From contig CAZFGK010000001.1 in the NCBI GenBank assembly GCA_964518635.1, positions 1 to 64,000 on the forward strand: a DNA stretch of 64,000 nucleotides, written 5' to 3'. Under the pieces are notes generated by a model. It saw only the letters and a program-made list of their open reading frames with translations, was not told the DNA's origin and ran no database searches. Shown here piece after piece: positions 42,887 through 52,042 of this stretch. Source of the stretch: CAZFGK01 sp964518635 (lineage in GTDB: Bacteria; Zixibacteria; MSB-5A5; GN15; FEB-12). The stretch's first letter is position 1; every line of letters starts with the position of its first letter. The translations under genes were made by a program, and so were the position numbers.

Positions 42887-43795
42887 TTACTTCGACGAGG
42901 CCAGATATGGTCGGGGATCGACCGACTGACCGTTTTTGTAGACCTCATAGTGCAGATGTGATCCGGTCGAGCGCCCGGTCGAGCCCATTAAGCCAATCAC
43001 CTGACCACGAGCGACCACATCTCCGGCCTTAACTTTGAATGCCGAAAGATGGGCGTAACGAGTCACGAATCCGTAACCATGATCAATGAGAATCATGTTC
43101 CCGAAATCCGGTTCACGATGGGCTTCTTTGACCACTCCGTTTGCAGGAGCGATGATTTTCGTTCCGACCGGACCCGCAAGATCAACCCCGCGATGCATCT
43201 GACGAGCACCGGTAAATGGGTCGAACTTCATGCCGAACCCACGCGAGAAATAGCCGCGCGCCGGAATCAGACTAGGGGTATGATCAAGCTGATGCTTGAC
43301 TGCCATCATCTTGGTTTCAACTTCCATGAATCGCTCCGACTCAAAATCCGCGAGCTTCAATAAGCGATCCAGAGTAGCTTCGCTCGTTTCGACATTTTCA
43401 GAGGCAGAGCCGAAAATGGATGCAGCCACAATCTGCTGCCCGCCGACCCCCATCAGTCGATCCTCAGTATTTACATCTTTCATTTTGAAGATATTACGAA
43501 GGGCGATCTCTTTTCGAACAAGATCCTGAAATCGTTCATCAGCGGTGGCAAGTTTGGTGCGAAGGTCTTCGAACTTCGCACCAAGACGAAGATTCTCTTC
43601 TTTGAGCGTCGCAATCTCGATCTGGTCGACCTTAGCGGAAAAATATGATGCCGCAAGATACACCAGCAGAATGAGAACGACAGAACTGAAAGTGAGTGCA
43701 ACGTAAGCTCCTATCGATGAGAAGCTTACTGACCGCGAAGGTGAGAGATCATCAGGCAATACTAATACGGTAAGGCGTTTTTTCAAAAAGTTCAT
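42887..43795 (-). CDS. M23-family (LytM) metallopeptidase with membrane anchor
   Basis: 302 residues. Cytoplasmic basic N-terminus, one membrane helix (about 28-50), a coiled coil (about 55-110, 'ATLKEENLRLGAKFEDLRTK'), then the M23 domain (about 185-295). Zinc motifs: 'GARQMHRGVDLAGPVG' (H-x-x-x-D) and 'GSTGRSTGSHLHYEVYKNG' (H-x-H). It cleaves peptidoglycan cross-bridges or, if degenerate, activates amidases; here the zinc residues look intact. Terminator downstream at 42821. Confidence 0.93.
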   Translation of the reverse strand: MNFLKKRLTVLVLPDDLSPSRSVSFSSIGAYVALTFSSVVLILLVYLAASYFSAKVDQIEIATLKEENLRLGAKFEDLRTKLATADERFQDLVRKEIALRNIFKMKDVNTEDRLMGVGGQQIVAASIFGSASENVETSEATLDRLLKLADFESERFMEVETKMMAVKHQLDHTPSLIPARGYFSRGFGMKFDPFTGARQMHRGVDLAGPVGTKIIAPANGVVKEAHREPDFGNMILIDHGYGFVTRYAHLSAFKVKAGDVVARGQVIGLMGSTGRSTGSHLHYEVYKNGQSVDPRPYLASSK

Positions 43796-43938
43796 ACTGT
43801 CAGTCCACTGGGTTAGGCCGGGAGGACGCCGACATCAAAACTGACCCCATCCCCTCATGGGAGCGGCAGCTGATAAGATCGGCGAACGTAGGGGAGATGT
43901 ACCCCCCTGTCAAGCCCGACGCAAGATTGTTCTGACGG

Positions 43939-44163
43939 CTACTTGACGAGCTGTAGCTCGCGTCGAAGCACCTTGTTGACGACTTCCACCAGCTTGTTCC
44001 CTTCCAGATTCTGGAGTGAGTACAGGTGCCAGGCGGTCTTTCGTGGCATGTTCGTGACTGGTTTCGGCTTCTGTTCATGTGCCATGGCAGTCTTCCTCCA
44101 ACGCTTGCCCGCAATCGGCAGGGTGACTGTCCACCCTTTGATATCGGGACTATGGGCTTTCAT
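43939..44163 (-). CDS. Small basic protein of unknown function
   Basis: 74 residues from the ATG at 44163 (GGAG seven bases upstream). An internal ATG at 44085, with GGAGG nine bases upstream, gives 48 residues beginning M-A-H-E-Q; both starts are credible. The sequence is basic (about 20% Lys+Arg) with an amphipathic C-terminal helix 'LEGNKLVEVVNKVLRRELQL'. No family recognised. Same strand as the M23 gene, 143 bp upstream of it. Two good ribosome sites support it being coding. Confidence 0.5.
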   Translation of the reverse strand: MKAHSPDIKGWTVTLPIAGKRWRKTAMAHEQKPKPVTNMPRKTAWHLYSLQNLEGNKLVEVVNKVLRRELQLVK

Positions 44164-44384
44164 CTACAGTCTCCGCTACATACTTGCGAATCACTTGCCG
44201 AGAAATTTGGGACCATAAAAGGGGTAATGTTGCCAGTTAAAGCATTACTATCAAACAACTTAACATGATATTGTCCCGATCTACGGTGTGCGAATGCTTG
44301 CACAGCACCTGCTCATCTGCTCAACAGTTGAACAACCGGGACCTGCCAGAACTGCGCAGACCGGAGAGAATTCCGAACCATTGG

Positions 44385-44414
44385 TTGACCCTCCCTCGAT
44401 TATCGAGCTAGATT
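44385..44414 (+). promoter_or_regulatory. Promoter with -10 abutting the SDR start codon (leaderless candidate)
   Basis: -35 TTGACC (44385-44390), 18-base spacer, -10 TAGATT (44409-44414). The ATG follows seven bases later at 44422, without a Shine-Dalgarno sequence. Confidence 0.5.
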
Positions 44415-44421
44415 CAAACCG

Positions 44422-45189
44422 ATGCTAACACCACAACCATTTGTTGTCCTTGTCACTGGTGCCAGTTCTGGAATCGGGCTTTCTACCGCCAGAAGATTTG
44501 CCAAAGAGGGTAATCTGGTGATCGCCGCGGCTCGCCGAACTGAACCGCTTGATGAACTCGCCAAGGAATTCCCGGAAAAAGTCAGACCTTTTCAGCTGGA
44601 TGTTCGCAATCGTGATCAGATCTCGAAGCAGATCGCTGGACTTCCAGATCCCTGGAACAGGATCGATCTTTTGGTCAATAATGCCGGACTCGGACGAGGG
44701 CTCGATAAGCTGCAGCAAGGGAAGGCGGATGACTGGGACGAGATGATCGACACCAACATCAAGGGGCTTCTCAATGTCACCAGAGCAGTTGTCCCCGGGA
44801 TGATCGAACGTGGACATGGACATATCATTAATATTGGCTCGATTGCAGGGCATGAAGTCTACCCTGCGGGAAATGTCTATTGTGCAACGAAACATGCTGT
44901 CGATGCCCTCACCAAGGGGTTGCGTTTTGATCTGGTCGATACCCCCCTTCGAGTCTCGACGGTCGATCCGGGATTAGTTGAGACTGAATTTTCTCAGGTC
45001 CGTTTTCGTGGGGATACTGATAGGGCCAAGAAGGTCTATCAGGGGTTTACCCCACTCCGTCCTGATGACATCGCTGATGCAGTCTACTGGATCTCGACCA
45101 GACCAGCCCATGTCCAGATCGCTGAGATTATTATTCTGCCGACTTCGCAGGCATCGGCGATGGTCACACATAAACTTCCCGTCACCTAA
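44422..45189 (+). CDS. Short-chain dehydrogenase/reductase (classical SDR, YdfG-like)
   Basis: 255 residues. Cofactor motif T-G-A-S-S-G-I-G (12-19), 'RRTEPLDEL' after beta-2 (Arg pair favours NADP(H)), 'LLVNNAGLGRGL', catalytic Ser in 'IINIGSIAGHEVYPAGNVYCATKHAV' (split at residues ~135-160) with Y-C-A-T-K as the Y-x-x-x-K pair, and 'STVDPGLVETEF'. The overall sequence resembles the YdfG group of serine/3-hydroxy acid dehydrogenases. Actual substrate unknown. The following exoprotein gene starts 28 bp downstream on the same strand. Confidence 0.92.
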   Translation: MLTPQPFVVLVTGASSGIGLSTARRFAKEGNLVIAAARRTEPLDELAKEFPEKVRPFQLDVRNRDQISKQIAGLPDPWNRIDLLVNNAGLGRGLDKLQQGKADDWDEMIDTNIKGLLNVTRAVVPGMIERGHGHIINIGSIAGHEVYPAGNVYCATKHAVDALTKGLRFDLVDTPLRVSTVDPGLVETEFSQVRFRGDTDRAKKVYQGFTPLRPDDIADAVYWISTRPAHVQIAEIIILPTSQASAMVTHKLPVT

Positions 45190-45216
45190 ATTCCTCAATC
45201 GGCAGGAGCCGCCTAC

Positions 45217-47166
45217 ATGTCTGTTCTTTCTTCTCGTATTCAGTCACTCGTTGTTTCCCTCTTTATTGCTGTTCTTGTATTCGCTCAACCATCTCCGACC
45301 CAGGTAACGCGCGAACTCGGAACTGATTCATTCGATTCAGCCATGACCACCACAGGTATGCGCGCAAGTGATATTGGCTTCGATCAACTTGAGATGAACA
45401 TGTGGCAGGGGGATCAGTGGCGGCTGGATTTTTTCACCCTGCTGCACACCAAGCCCCTCTCCGTTCCGAGGCACAGCGAACTGATCAAGTCACAGTGCGC
45501 AGAAAATCTTTCATCTCCGGTCAGATTTGTGCAGCAAGCGGGTCGTCTGCAGGGGCATCCCGTTCGGCGTGGTCTGATCGACAATCCAATCGCCAAATAT
45601 CTCAATCACCCTGACTCCGCTCAAAAAAAGTCATTTGCAAATTCACGCAATTTGCTGATCGGCTCTGAGCTTCGCACCACTCGTCAGGGAGTCGATCTGT
45701 TGATGCGCATGATCGAAGACAAAGAATTCAAACTCAGGCAGGCACTCGATGGCGTGGATAAGAAAAAATATCGACGACTCCTCATTGAATATTTTCGCAA
45801 TCCGGATAAAGACACCAACAACACTGACCGCCTGATTGAAGAGCTGGCTGATACCATCGACTACAATCTACTCCTTGCCGCAACGCAGGATCTCGTTGTT
45901 GCCTGCCAGTATGTTGTGGATTCATTCTTAGGCGGCGAGTTTCCCTCATTCAGAACCGAAATTCAATCACGTCAGGGGATGGTCTACGTTGGAACGAACA
46001 AGGATGACATCCACGAATTTGTAGAAGCACCGCTGCTTATCATAGACGGTGGCGGAAATGACCGCTACGGATTCATCGGGCAGAACTCTGATTTTCCGCT
46101 AAGTATCATCATCGACAAGAGCGGCGATGATATCTATCGCTCAATCGACACGACCACTTCCGGAATTGGCAGCGCAGTCTGTGCGGTATCGATCATCATG
46201 GATATGGACGGCAACGATCGCTACGAAGGAAAAGATCTCTGTCAGGGGGCTGCGATTTTTGGTGCTTCTCTCTTATATGATCGCCGTGGAGATGATGTCT
46301 ATCGTGCAGAAATGCTGGCACAGGGAGCAGGACTCTTTGGCGTTGGACTGCTCATTGATAGTGCTGGCAATGATTCCCTCTACTCACACCAGCAATCGCA
46401 GGGTTTCGGATATACTCAAGGGGTCGGGATGCTTGTCAATGGCAGCGGGAACGATACCTACATTGCCGAAGATTCAATCCCTCTCGAACGCTCTAGCCAA
46501 TCCAAAGATCACAATGTCACCATGGCACAAGGAGCTGGATACGGGCGACGTGCTGACTACATCGACGGTCACAGCTGGGCAGGTGGAGTCGGAATCCTTG
46601 CTGATCTGAGCGGAGATGATTCCTACTCCTGCGGCGTATTCGGACAAGGGGTTGGATATTGGTATGCAGTCGGGATGCTCTTAGATGCACAAGGTGCGGA
46701 TCACTACAAAGGTGTCTGGTATGTACAAGGGGCAGCCGCACACTTTGCGGTCGGTGTGCTCAATGATGCTGGCGGAAATGACACCTACGACGCTTCGATG
46801 AATATGGCACACGGAGCCGGACATGATTTCAGTCTTGGCTGGTTGATCGAATGGCAGGGGGATGACACCTATCGCTCCCCCAATCTCTCTCTCGGTTCCG
46901 GTAACGACAATGGAATCGGTATCTGCTGGGAGTTCGGCGGAAATGATTCCTATACGAGTGTGACTGATGTCTCTCTCGGCGCAAGCCGTGGTGCGTCAAG
47001 CGGACTTCGCTCAACCCTGACAACGATGGGGATATTCATCGATGAAGCCGGAACTGACCAATACAGCGGCAAGACTCCGGCGAAAAACAGTTGGCTGTGG
47101 AACAGCTTTGCAGTCAAGACCTGGCCGCCCAGCCGATTAATCGGTGTTGGACTCGATAAAGAGTAA
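45217..47166 (+). CDS. Secreted protein with about a dozen Gly-Asn-Asp-x-Tyr repeats
   Basis: 649 residues; AGGAG nine bases before the ATG; signal peptide about 1-27. Residues ~28-265 are helical and charged without a recognised domain. From ~270 to 620 an imperfect repeat of about 25-35 residues recurs, each with a [G/D]-[G/N/D]-D-x-Y core and a following G-Q-G/G-A-G-x-x-x-x-G-x-G-x-L-x-D strand: 'GGNDRYGF', 'SGDDIYRS', 'DGNDRYEG', 'RGDDVYRA', 'SGNDTYIA', 'GGNDTYDA', 'QGDDTYRS', 'GGNDSYTS'. The pattern is like RTX calcium repeats but longer, suggesting a beta-solenoid. Function unknown. Confidence 0.8.
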   Translation: MSVLSSRIQSLVVSLFIAVLVFAQPSPTQVTRELGTDSFDSAMTTTGMRASDIGFDQLEMNMWQGDQWRLDFFTLLHTKPLSVPRHSELIKSQCAENLSSPVRFVQQAGRLQGHPVRRGLIDNPIAKYLNHPDSAQKKSFANSRNLLIGSELRTTRQGVDLLMRMIEDKEFKLRQALDGVDKKKYRRLLIEYFRNPDKDTNNTDRLIEELADTIDYNLLLAATQDLVVACQYVVDSFLGGEFPSFRTEIQSRQGMVYVGTNKDDIHEFVEAPLLIIDGGGNDRYGFIGQNSDFPLSIIIDKSGDDIYRSIDTTTSGIGSAVCAVSIIMDMDGNDRYEGKDLCQGAAIFGASLLYDRRGDDVYRAEMLAQGAGLFGVGLLIDSAGNDSLYSHQQSQGFGYTQGVGMLVNGSGNDTYIAEDSIPLERSSQSKDHNVTMAQGAGYGRRADYIDGHSWAGGVGILADLSGDDSYSCGVFGQGVGYWYAVGMLLDAQGADHYKGVWYVQGAAAHFAVGVLNDAGGNDTYDASMNMAHGAGHDFSLGWLIEWQGDDTYRSPNLSLGSGNDNGIGICWEFGGNDSYTSVTDVSLGASRGASSGLRSTLTTMGIFIDEAGTDQYSGKTPAKNSWLWNSFAVKTWPPSRLIGVGLDKE

Positions 47167-47192
47167 AACAGCTTCAAGGGACTTCCAGACGT

Positions 47193-48080
47193 TCACTCTG
47201 TTGGCAGACCGAGTGGACGTTTTTCTTTGAGTACGACCATCGCAACCCCGATGAGAATCAGCGCACCGCCGATTAGATTCATGAGAGTGAGTGATTCATC
47301 CCCGGCAGTGATCCCGATGATGGTTGCAACAAAGGGGGTGACAAAAGCGATGGTCGAGACGATCAGCGTCGACACCCGACGCATCAGCCAGTAATAGCCG
47401 AGGAATGCAATCACCGTTCCGAAAATCGAAAGATAAAGAACCGAACCGATGGCGGTCGGTGTCCAGTTGATTGAAACTCCTGATTCAAGAACGAGAGCGA
47501 TCAAGAGAACAGGAATCAATCCCAGCAGCATTTGAAGAAAAGCCGTTGTCTCGTGCGATGCGCTCACAGATGATCGCTGATGGATCACCAATCCGAATGC
47601 AGCCATGAATGAAGCGGCAATCGCCAGTATACTTCCCAACAGCAGTTCACGTGACTGACCGATTGAATCGGCAGTGATAACAACCAACCCGATAAATCCG
47701 ATAATCAACCCGATCCAGTTGCGTAGAGTAAGGGACGATCCCTCTCCATATATTCGAGCGCAGAGGATCACGAAAAATGGGAAGCTGCCAAAAAGAATCG
47801 CAGTCAGTGACGAATCGATCCGTTGTTCTGCCATATAGACACAACCATAACTGAGGCCGTACATGAAAAGTCCGGGAAAGGAGATGACCCATCGATCTTT
47901 CCAGCTTTTTCCGAAGCCAGAACCTCTGACCAGAATAATCCCGCCGAGCACAATCACCGCGACGAGAAATCTGGCAGCCGCCGCAGTGAATGGAGGTAAG
48001 TCATGCAGCCCGAACTTGATAGCAAGCCAGGTTGACCCCCAGATCAGACAAAGAACGAGATAGACGATGACTGCCATCAT
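47193..48080 (-). CDS. EamA-family (DMT) transporter
   Basis: 295 residues, about ten membrane helices in two EamA repeats (about 5-135 and 150-285). Family marks: 'CLIWGSTWLAIKFGLHDLPP' near the N-terminus and, in the second half, 'LYLSIFGTVIAFLGYYWLMR' and 'FVTPFVATIIGITAGDESLT'. Members export amino acids, nucleosides or other metabolites; the substrate cannot be told. ATGs at 48080 and 48077 are adjacent; the promoter places the mRNA start near the second. Confidence 0.92.
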   Translation of the reverse strand: MMAVIVYLVLCLIWGSTWLAIKFGLHDLPPFTAAAARFLVAVIVLGGIILVRGSGFGKSWKDRWVISFPGLFMYGLSYGCVYMAEQRIDSSLTAILFGSFPFFVILCARIYGEGSSLTLRNWIGLIIGFIGLVVITADSIGQSRELLLGSILAIAASFMAAFGLVIHQRSSVSASHETTAFLQMLLGLIPVLLIALVLESGVSINWTPTAIGSVLYLSIFGTVIAFLGYYWLMRRVSTLIVSTIAFVTPFVATIIGITAGDESLTLMNLIGGALILIGVAMVVLKEKRPLGLPTE

Positions 48081-48083
48081 TTT

Positions 48084-48111
48084 CTTTTATCAATTTCGGG
48101 CCGGAAGTCAA
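48084..48111 (-). promoter_or_regulatory. Promoter immediately before the DMT transporter (leaderless candidate)
   Basis: On the minus strand: -35 TTGACT (48111-48106), 16-base spacer, -10-like TAAAAG (48089-48084). Six bases separate it from the ATG at 48077 (three from that at 48080). No Shine-Dalgarno sequence. Confidence 0.4.
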
Positions 48112-48291
48112 GTGGGAGATTCCTCGAATGAAAAAAAAGTTATCCACCGCTTGAAAAGTAGGATGACGGATGATATATCAGTTCACAGGAATGCCGCGCA
48201 GGAGTTGAGTTGTTCTCCCCCTGCTTGGAATATCACAATGACGGTGTGCATCTTCGTTGCGAAGAAGATGATAACAATAGACGGAGTAGGT

Positions 48292-48954
48292 ATGAGTTAT
48301 CAGGACGGGATCGTCAAACAGACCGAATTTTTCACGACCGCTGAACTTGCACAGAAATTGAAAATGAATGTGCAGGTGGTCACTCGAAAGGTGCAGTCAG
48401 GAGAAATCCGCGCCTACAAGATCGGGAAAGAGTGGCGAATTCCCGAGGTCGCGGTCTTTGAATGGCTGGAAGGACGTACCAATCGTCCAAATAGCACCGA
48501 CTCCGGAAGTTTCGCGGCAATCGACAAACAATCCGGACCGTTTCATCAATCGACACCCGCGCAGTCATTTCAGACGATCCCATCTCCGGTTGATGCAACC
48601 GAATCCCCCCGCCGTTCTCAGCCGGAGAAGTTGATTCCGTCGATTGAAGCAGTCACCATCCCGGTGGCCACATTCACCAATCGAATGGAATCAGTTCCTA
48701 CAAGCCGATCATCAAAGGCAAACGGGAATGGGGCATCTGCGAATGGTGGCACGAGACGATTTCTGTTGGAATATATTCTCGCACAGTTTGAGCCGCATCG
48801 CAGCTATCAGGAGCATGAAGTAGACCTTATTATCAGACGGCACGGGCAGGATCCGGAGATTGTGAAGACAGAGATGATGACTGCTCGAATGCTCTCAGCC
48901 ACTCTCGGGAAATTCACGCGACGACTCGACTACCAGCTCGCCTCCGGCAGCTGA
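48292..48954 (+). CDS. Excisionase/MerR-like HTH protein with C-terminal DUF2087-like domain
   Basis: 220 residues from the ATG at 48292 (GGAG upstream); longer in-frame starts lack such a site and would overlap the transporter's promoter. Residues ~10-60 are a helix-turn-helix of the excisionase type ('FFTTAELAQKLKMNVQVVTRK', split, then 'GEIRAYKIGKEWRIPEVAVFE'). Residues ~60-150 are a Ser/Pro/Thr-rich linker. Residues ~155-215 ('LLEYILAQFEPHRSYQEHEV') follow the DUF2087 pattern, a small winged-helix-like domain. Predicted DNA-binding regulator; no integrase is nearby, so an actual excisionase role is unlikely. Confidence 0.75.
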   Translation: MSYQDGIVKQTEFFTTAELAQKLKMNVQVVTRKVQSGEIRAYKIGKEWRIPEVAVFEWLEGRTNRPNSTDSGSFAAIDKQSGPFHQSTPAQSFQTIPSPVDATESPRRSQPEKLIPSIEAVTIPVATFTNRMESVPTSRSSKANGNGASANGGTRRFLLEYILAQFEPHRSYQEHEVDLIIRRHGQDPEIVKTEMMTARMLSATLGKFTRRLDYQLASGS

Positions 48955-49003
48955 TTCATTCGATTTCTCCTGATAGTTCGTTTCATACTCAGGCATACAA
49001 GAC

Positions 49004-49050
49004 AAAAAAAAACGGCCAGCTCCCATCAGAGAGTTGGCCGTTTTCAGTTT
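49004..49050. terminator. Bidirectional terminator between convergent genes
   Basis: A 14-base stem AAAACGGCCAGCTC (49009-49022) with GAGTTGGCCGTTTT (49031-49044), one wobble pair, eight-base loop. T-rich runs follow on both strands. Confidence 0.85.
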
Positions 49051-49070
49051 GTGGAAAGAACGTGTTCGTT

Positions 49071-51830
49071 CTAGAAGTCGGACGGGATCATTGTATTCGG
49101 TGGTGGGATACCGAGTATCTGCTGCACCATCTGTTCATTCTGATTGATCTTGTAGTTAGCAAACAGCTTAGTAGCCCGTTGAACTTCAGCCATGTTTTCT
49201 GGACTGTCAAAGCCAATAGCCGTGACCAGTTTCCGGTAGGCCATCGACTGATTCGGGTTCGCTTCAAATGCTTCCCACAGGATCGCAATCCCCTCTTTCT
49301 TGAGGATCTCATTGTTGGTACGTCTGCCGATCTCATTTTTCACGAGACCAAGATCCTGCCTGAAAAAGAGATTGGTGGGCATTTTCCCAAGAAAGCTTTC
49401 AAGCGTGTCATGTGCCTGTTGCAGATAGACCAGCGACTTCGCACTGTCTCCGACTCGGTCATAACGCTCACTCCGCACAAAAGACAACTGCCAGTACTCT
49501 GGATACCGGGCGAGCATTGAGTCGAGAAGAATATCGGCTCGCACAGTGTCGCCACGAGCGATGAGCATATCGTGAATGCGAGTTGCAGTGATTCCGAAGG
49601 CGAGCTGGATGCCGGTCGCATTCTCTTCCCTGAAGATGCTGGCATCACGGAGTCCGTCGAATTTATAAGTCTCCATCAGATGTTTGTATCCGGTTTCGAC
49701 ATCAACGGCGCTCGTCACCGGTTCACGTTCAAGCCGGTACAGAATTCCCGCACCAATAGTGCGCTCGGTCAATTTGAGCGGTGAGCTGGAGAATGGGGGG
49801 GCGGAGAAATAGATCGGATCACGCCAGCGATTCTCCAGCACGATTTCATCCATCATCATCTCAGAGGTACGAACGATTCGATTCTGCCAGACATCGGCCT
49901 GCATATAGGCGCGCCGATTGCGTGGACGATCGAAGAACTGTTCTGCGGGGCGGCTGATCACACGATCTCCGTCCTGAAACTCTTCCCAGACAATCTGCTT
50001 TTCAGTCAGCGAGATCGGAACATTGTAGGTGTTCTTCATCTGGAGCACATACCAGTCGGTCTGCAAGAGAGAGAGATTCACAACACGAACATCCTTGCGG
50101 AAATCGTAACACTCCTGCATCGCCCAAAGTGGGAAGGTATCGTTGTCGCCACCGGTGAAGAGGATCGTATTCGGCGGACAGGATTGCAGAATATTGTAAG
50201 CGTAGTTGTAGGCGAGTCGATTTTCTGAGCGGTCGTTGATGTAATAATTCTTTGCGAGTGCGACTCCGGGGAGAAGGACCAGCAGGAATCCGCTCACACG
50301 TACGACCAGCGGAGCCATTCCTGAGTTTGATTTCTGCAGAAAATCCCGCAGCAGTGTCATGATCGCGGCGACGCCAAGCCCCATACAAATTCCAAAGAAG
50401 ACAAAGGCAGGGGTGAAGAAGTAGTCACGATCACGAACTTCGAGATAGGCATCTCCGGTTGCAAAACTGTATTTGGTGCCGTCCGCAAAATTCATGTAGA
50501 GAACGAGCCCGACCGAGGTCATCAGGAAGAGTGTCAACACCGGCCAGCCGATCTCCGGTTTTCGCCTGATCAGAAAGACCATTCCACCCAAGCCCAACAC
50601 CAGAAATGGAATGAATGAGGTCCCCGGCTGGCTCCACTGCTCTTCAAAATAGCTGTAGTATCCCATGTGAGCATGGCGACCGAGCTGATTCGATAGCTCA
50701 CCGCGACGCTGGAACATGCGATCGGTCATCGAGACCTGACCATACTGTTTACGATCAAGAAAATTTACGAAGGTCTGGTAGCTGCGATCCGGATTATTTT
50801 CGTCGATACGCGGATTGTGTGTCGAACGAATCGGGATAAACAGGTGAATCGAGAATCCAATAAATGCAAGCAACACTACGGCAAGTGCCGTCCGCCAGTC
50901 GAATCGCCAGCCAAATTGTTTTCGTGCGACATAGCCGACAAGAAGAATGGCGAGCAGAATAAACGGTGTCAGCTTGATGTACATATCAAAGCTCAGGATT
51001 ACCGCTCCGACTGCAATTAACGCAATCGCCATTCCCCAATTGATCTTCTCACGAAGGTAGAAGAGTAATCCGAGTCCAAGCCCACCGACGGTAATCTTAA
51101 ACAGCCCTGCCCCACCCGGTTTGTCAGAGAAAAGAATAATCAACAACAAGGCGGCGATTCCGAAGAGGCAGATAGCCATCACATCCTTCGCCACCGCGCG
51201 CATGTTCATGATGAAAAAGATCGCGACCACCGGCATGACGAGAAAGACCGTCATGTGGACAGAGATCCCTAACATGGCAAGATAGATGGCGAGAATGAGC
51301 CACTTGGCGGCCTGGATTGTCCCGCGATCTTCCCAGAAGCGGATCGCCAGCCAGATGATTGCGACGGTGAGAGCGAGCGCAAGGCCGTAGACTTCCGCCT
51401 CGACTGCATTCCCCCAGTTAGTATTTCCGAAGGTCACGAAAAATGCGCCGGCAATTCCGCCGACGTAGGCGATGAAGCGATTGATCGGCTCGGTCTTTGA
51501 TTCGCTGAAGAAATACTCGATCAGCCGCACCGTCAGCAGATAGCTGAACAATGCGGTACAGGCAGAAGAGACCACCGACAGATAATTGATCCGGTAGGCG
51601 ACATCATCGACGAACGGAATCATGGCAAAGAGTCGTCCGATCAGCAGAAACATCGGAGTTCCCGGCGGATGCGGGATTCCAAGAATATTTGCGCAGGCGG
51701 CAAACTCTCCACAATCCCAGTAGGAGATGGTTCGCTGGACGGTCATAGCATAGACAATGAATGCTCCCAGAAAGACAAAGAAGGCAATAATAGCATTCGT
51801 GCGATCGAAGGTCTGGTTCTGTTGGGTCAT
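49071..51830 (-). CDS. DUF2723 membrane protein (GT117-like protein O-mannosyltransferase relative)
   Basis: 919 residues. Signature 'TISYWDCGEFAACANILGIP' followed by 'HPPGTPMFLLIGRLF' (about 33-65), where the acidic pair is the expected catalytic site of GT-C enzymes. About a dozen membrane helices fill residues 12-520. The large C-terminal part (520-919) is periplasmic, with 'TGGDNDTFPLWAMQECYDFR' near 555 and TPR-like helices after 790. Related proteins in Bacteroidota and neighbours are thought to glycosylate exported or surface molecules; the substrate here is unknown. Confidence 0.88.
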   Translation of the reverse strand: MTQQNQTFDRTNAIIAFFVFLGAFIVYAMTVQRTISYWDCGEFAACANILGIPHPPGTPMFLLIGRLFAMIPFVDDVAYRINYLSVVSSACTALFSYLLTVRLIEYFFSESKTEPINRFIAYVGGIAGAFFVTFGNTNWGNAVEAEVYGLALALTVAIIWLAIRFWEDRGTIQAAKWLILAIYLAMLGISVHMTVFLVMPVVAIFFIMNMRAVAKDVMAICLFGIAALLLIILFSDKPGGAGLFKITVGGLGLGLLFYLREKINWGMAIALIAVGAVILSFDMYIKLTPFILLAILLVGYVARKQFGWRFDWRTALAVVLLAFIGFSIHLFIPIRSTHNPRIDENNPDRSYQTFVNFLDRKQYGQVSMTDRMFQRRGELSNQLGRHAHMGYYSYFEEQWSQPGTSFIPFLVLGLGGMVFLIRRKPEIGWPVLTLFLMTSVGLVLYMNFADGTKYSFATGDAYLEVRDRDYFFTPAFVFFGICMGLGVAAIMTLLRDFLQKSNSGMAPLVVRVSGFLLVLLPGVALAKNYYINDRSENRLAYNYAYNILQSCPPNTILFTGGDNDTFPLWAMQECYDFRKDVRVVNLSLLQTDWYVLQMKNTYNVPISLTEKQIVWEEFQDGDRVISRPAEQFFDRPRNRRAYMQADVWQNRIVRTSEMMMDEIVLENRWRDPIYFSAPPFSSSPLKLTERTIGAGILYRLEREPVTSAVDVETGYKHLMETYKFDGLRDASIFREENATGIQLAFGITATRIHDMLIARGDTVRADILLDSMLARYPEYWQLSFVRSERYDRVGDSAKSLVYLQQAHDTLESFLGKMPTNLFFRQDLGLVKNEIGRRTNNEILKKEGIAILWEAFEANPNQSMAYRKLVTAIGFDSPENMAEVQRATKLFANYKINQNEQMVQQILGIPPPNTMIPSDF

Positions 51831-51931
51831 CGGCTCTGTTTCTTCATGTGGTCAAACTGCTCGAAATTCGAGGTTCACTTTTTTGGCATCCTTTGCGGAT
51901 TTCGCCGCAAATCATTGTACACGAAGGGGGG

Positions 51932-51961
51932 AGTATAGTGCCCACCCCCTACCTGAAACAA
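51932..51961 (-). promoter_or_regulatory. Possible promoter for the DUF2723 gene
   Basis: On the minus strand: -35 TTGTTT (51961-51956), 18-base spacer, -10 TATACT (51937-51932). This leaves a leader of about 95 bases. Confidence 0.35.
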
Positions 51962-52042
51962 TCGAAAGAATCAGATACCGGATGACATATAGAATTGAGA
52001 GCTAGTGGGGGTTGACCGGACTTGAGAGAAAAGGGCTGCATC

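Noticed and set aside
43800..44114. 104-codon frame on the minus strand overlapping the small gene at 43939
   Set aside because: Ser/Arg-rich product with no ribosome-binding site; the overlapping 74-codon frame has two good ones.
48292..48954. Phage excisionase
   Set aside because: The HTH is of the excisionase type, but there is no integrase, attachment site or phage gene nearby and the C-terminal domain is regulator-like.
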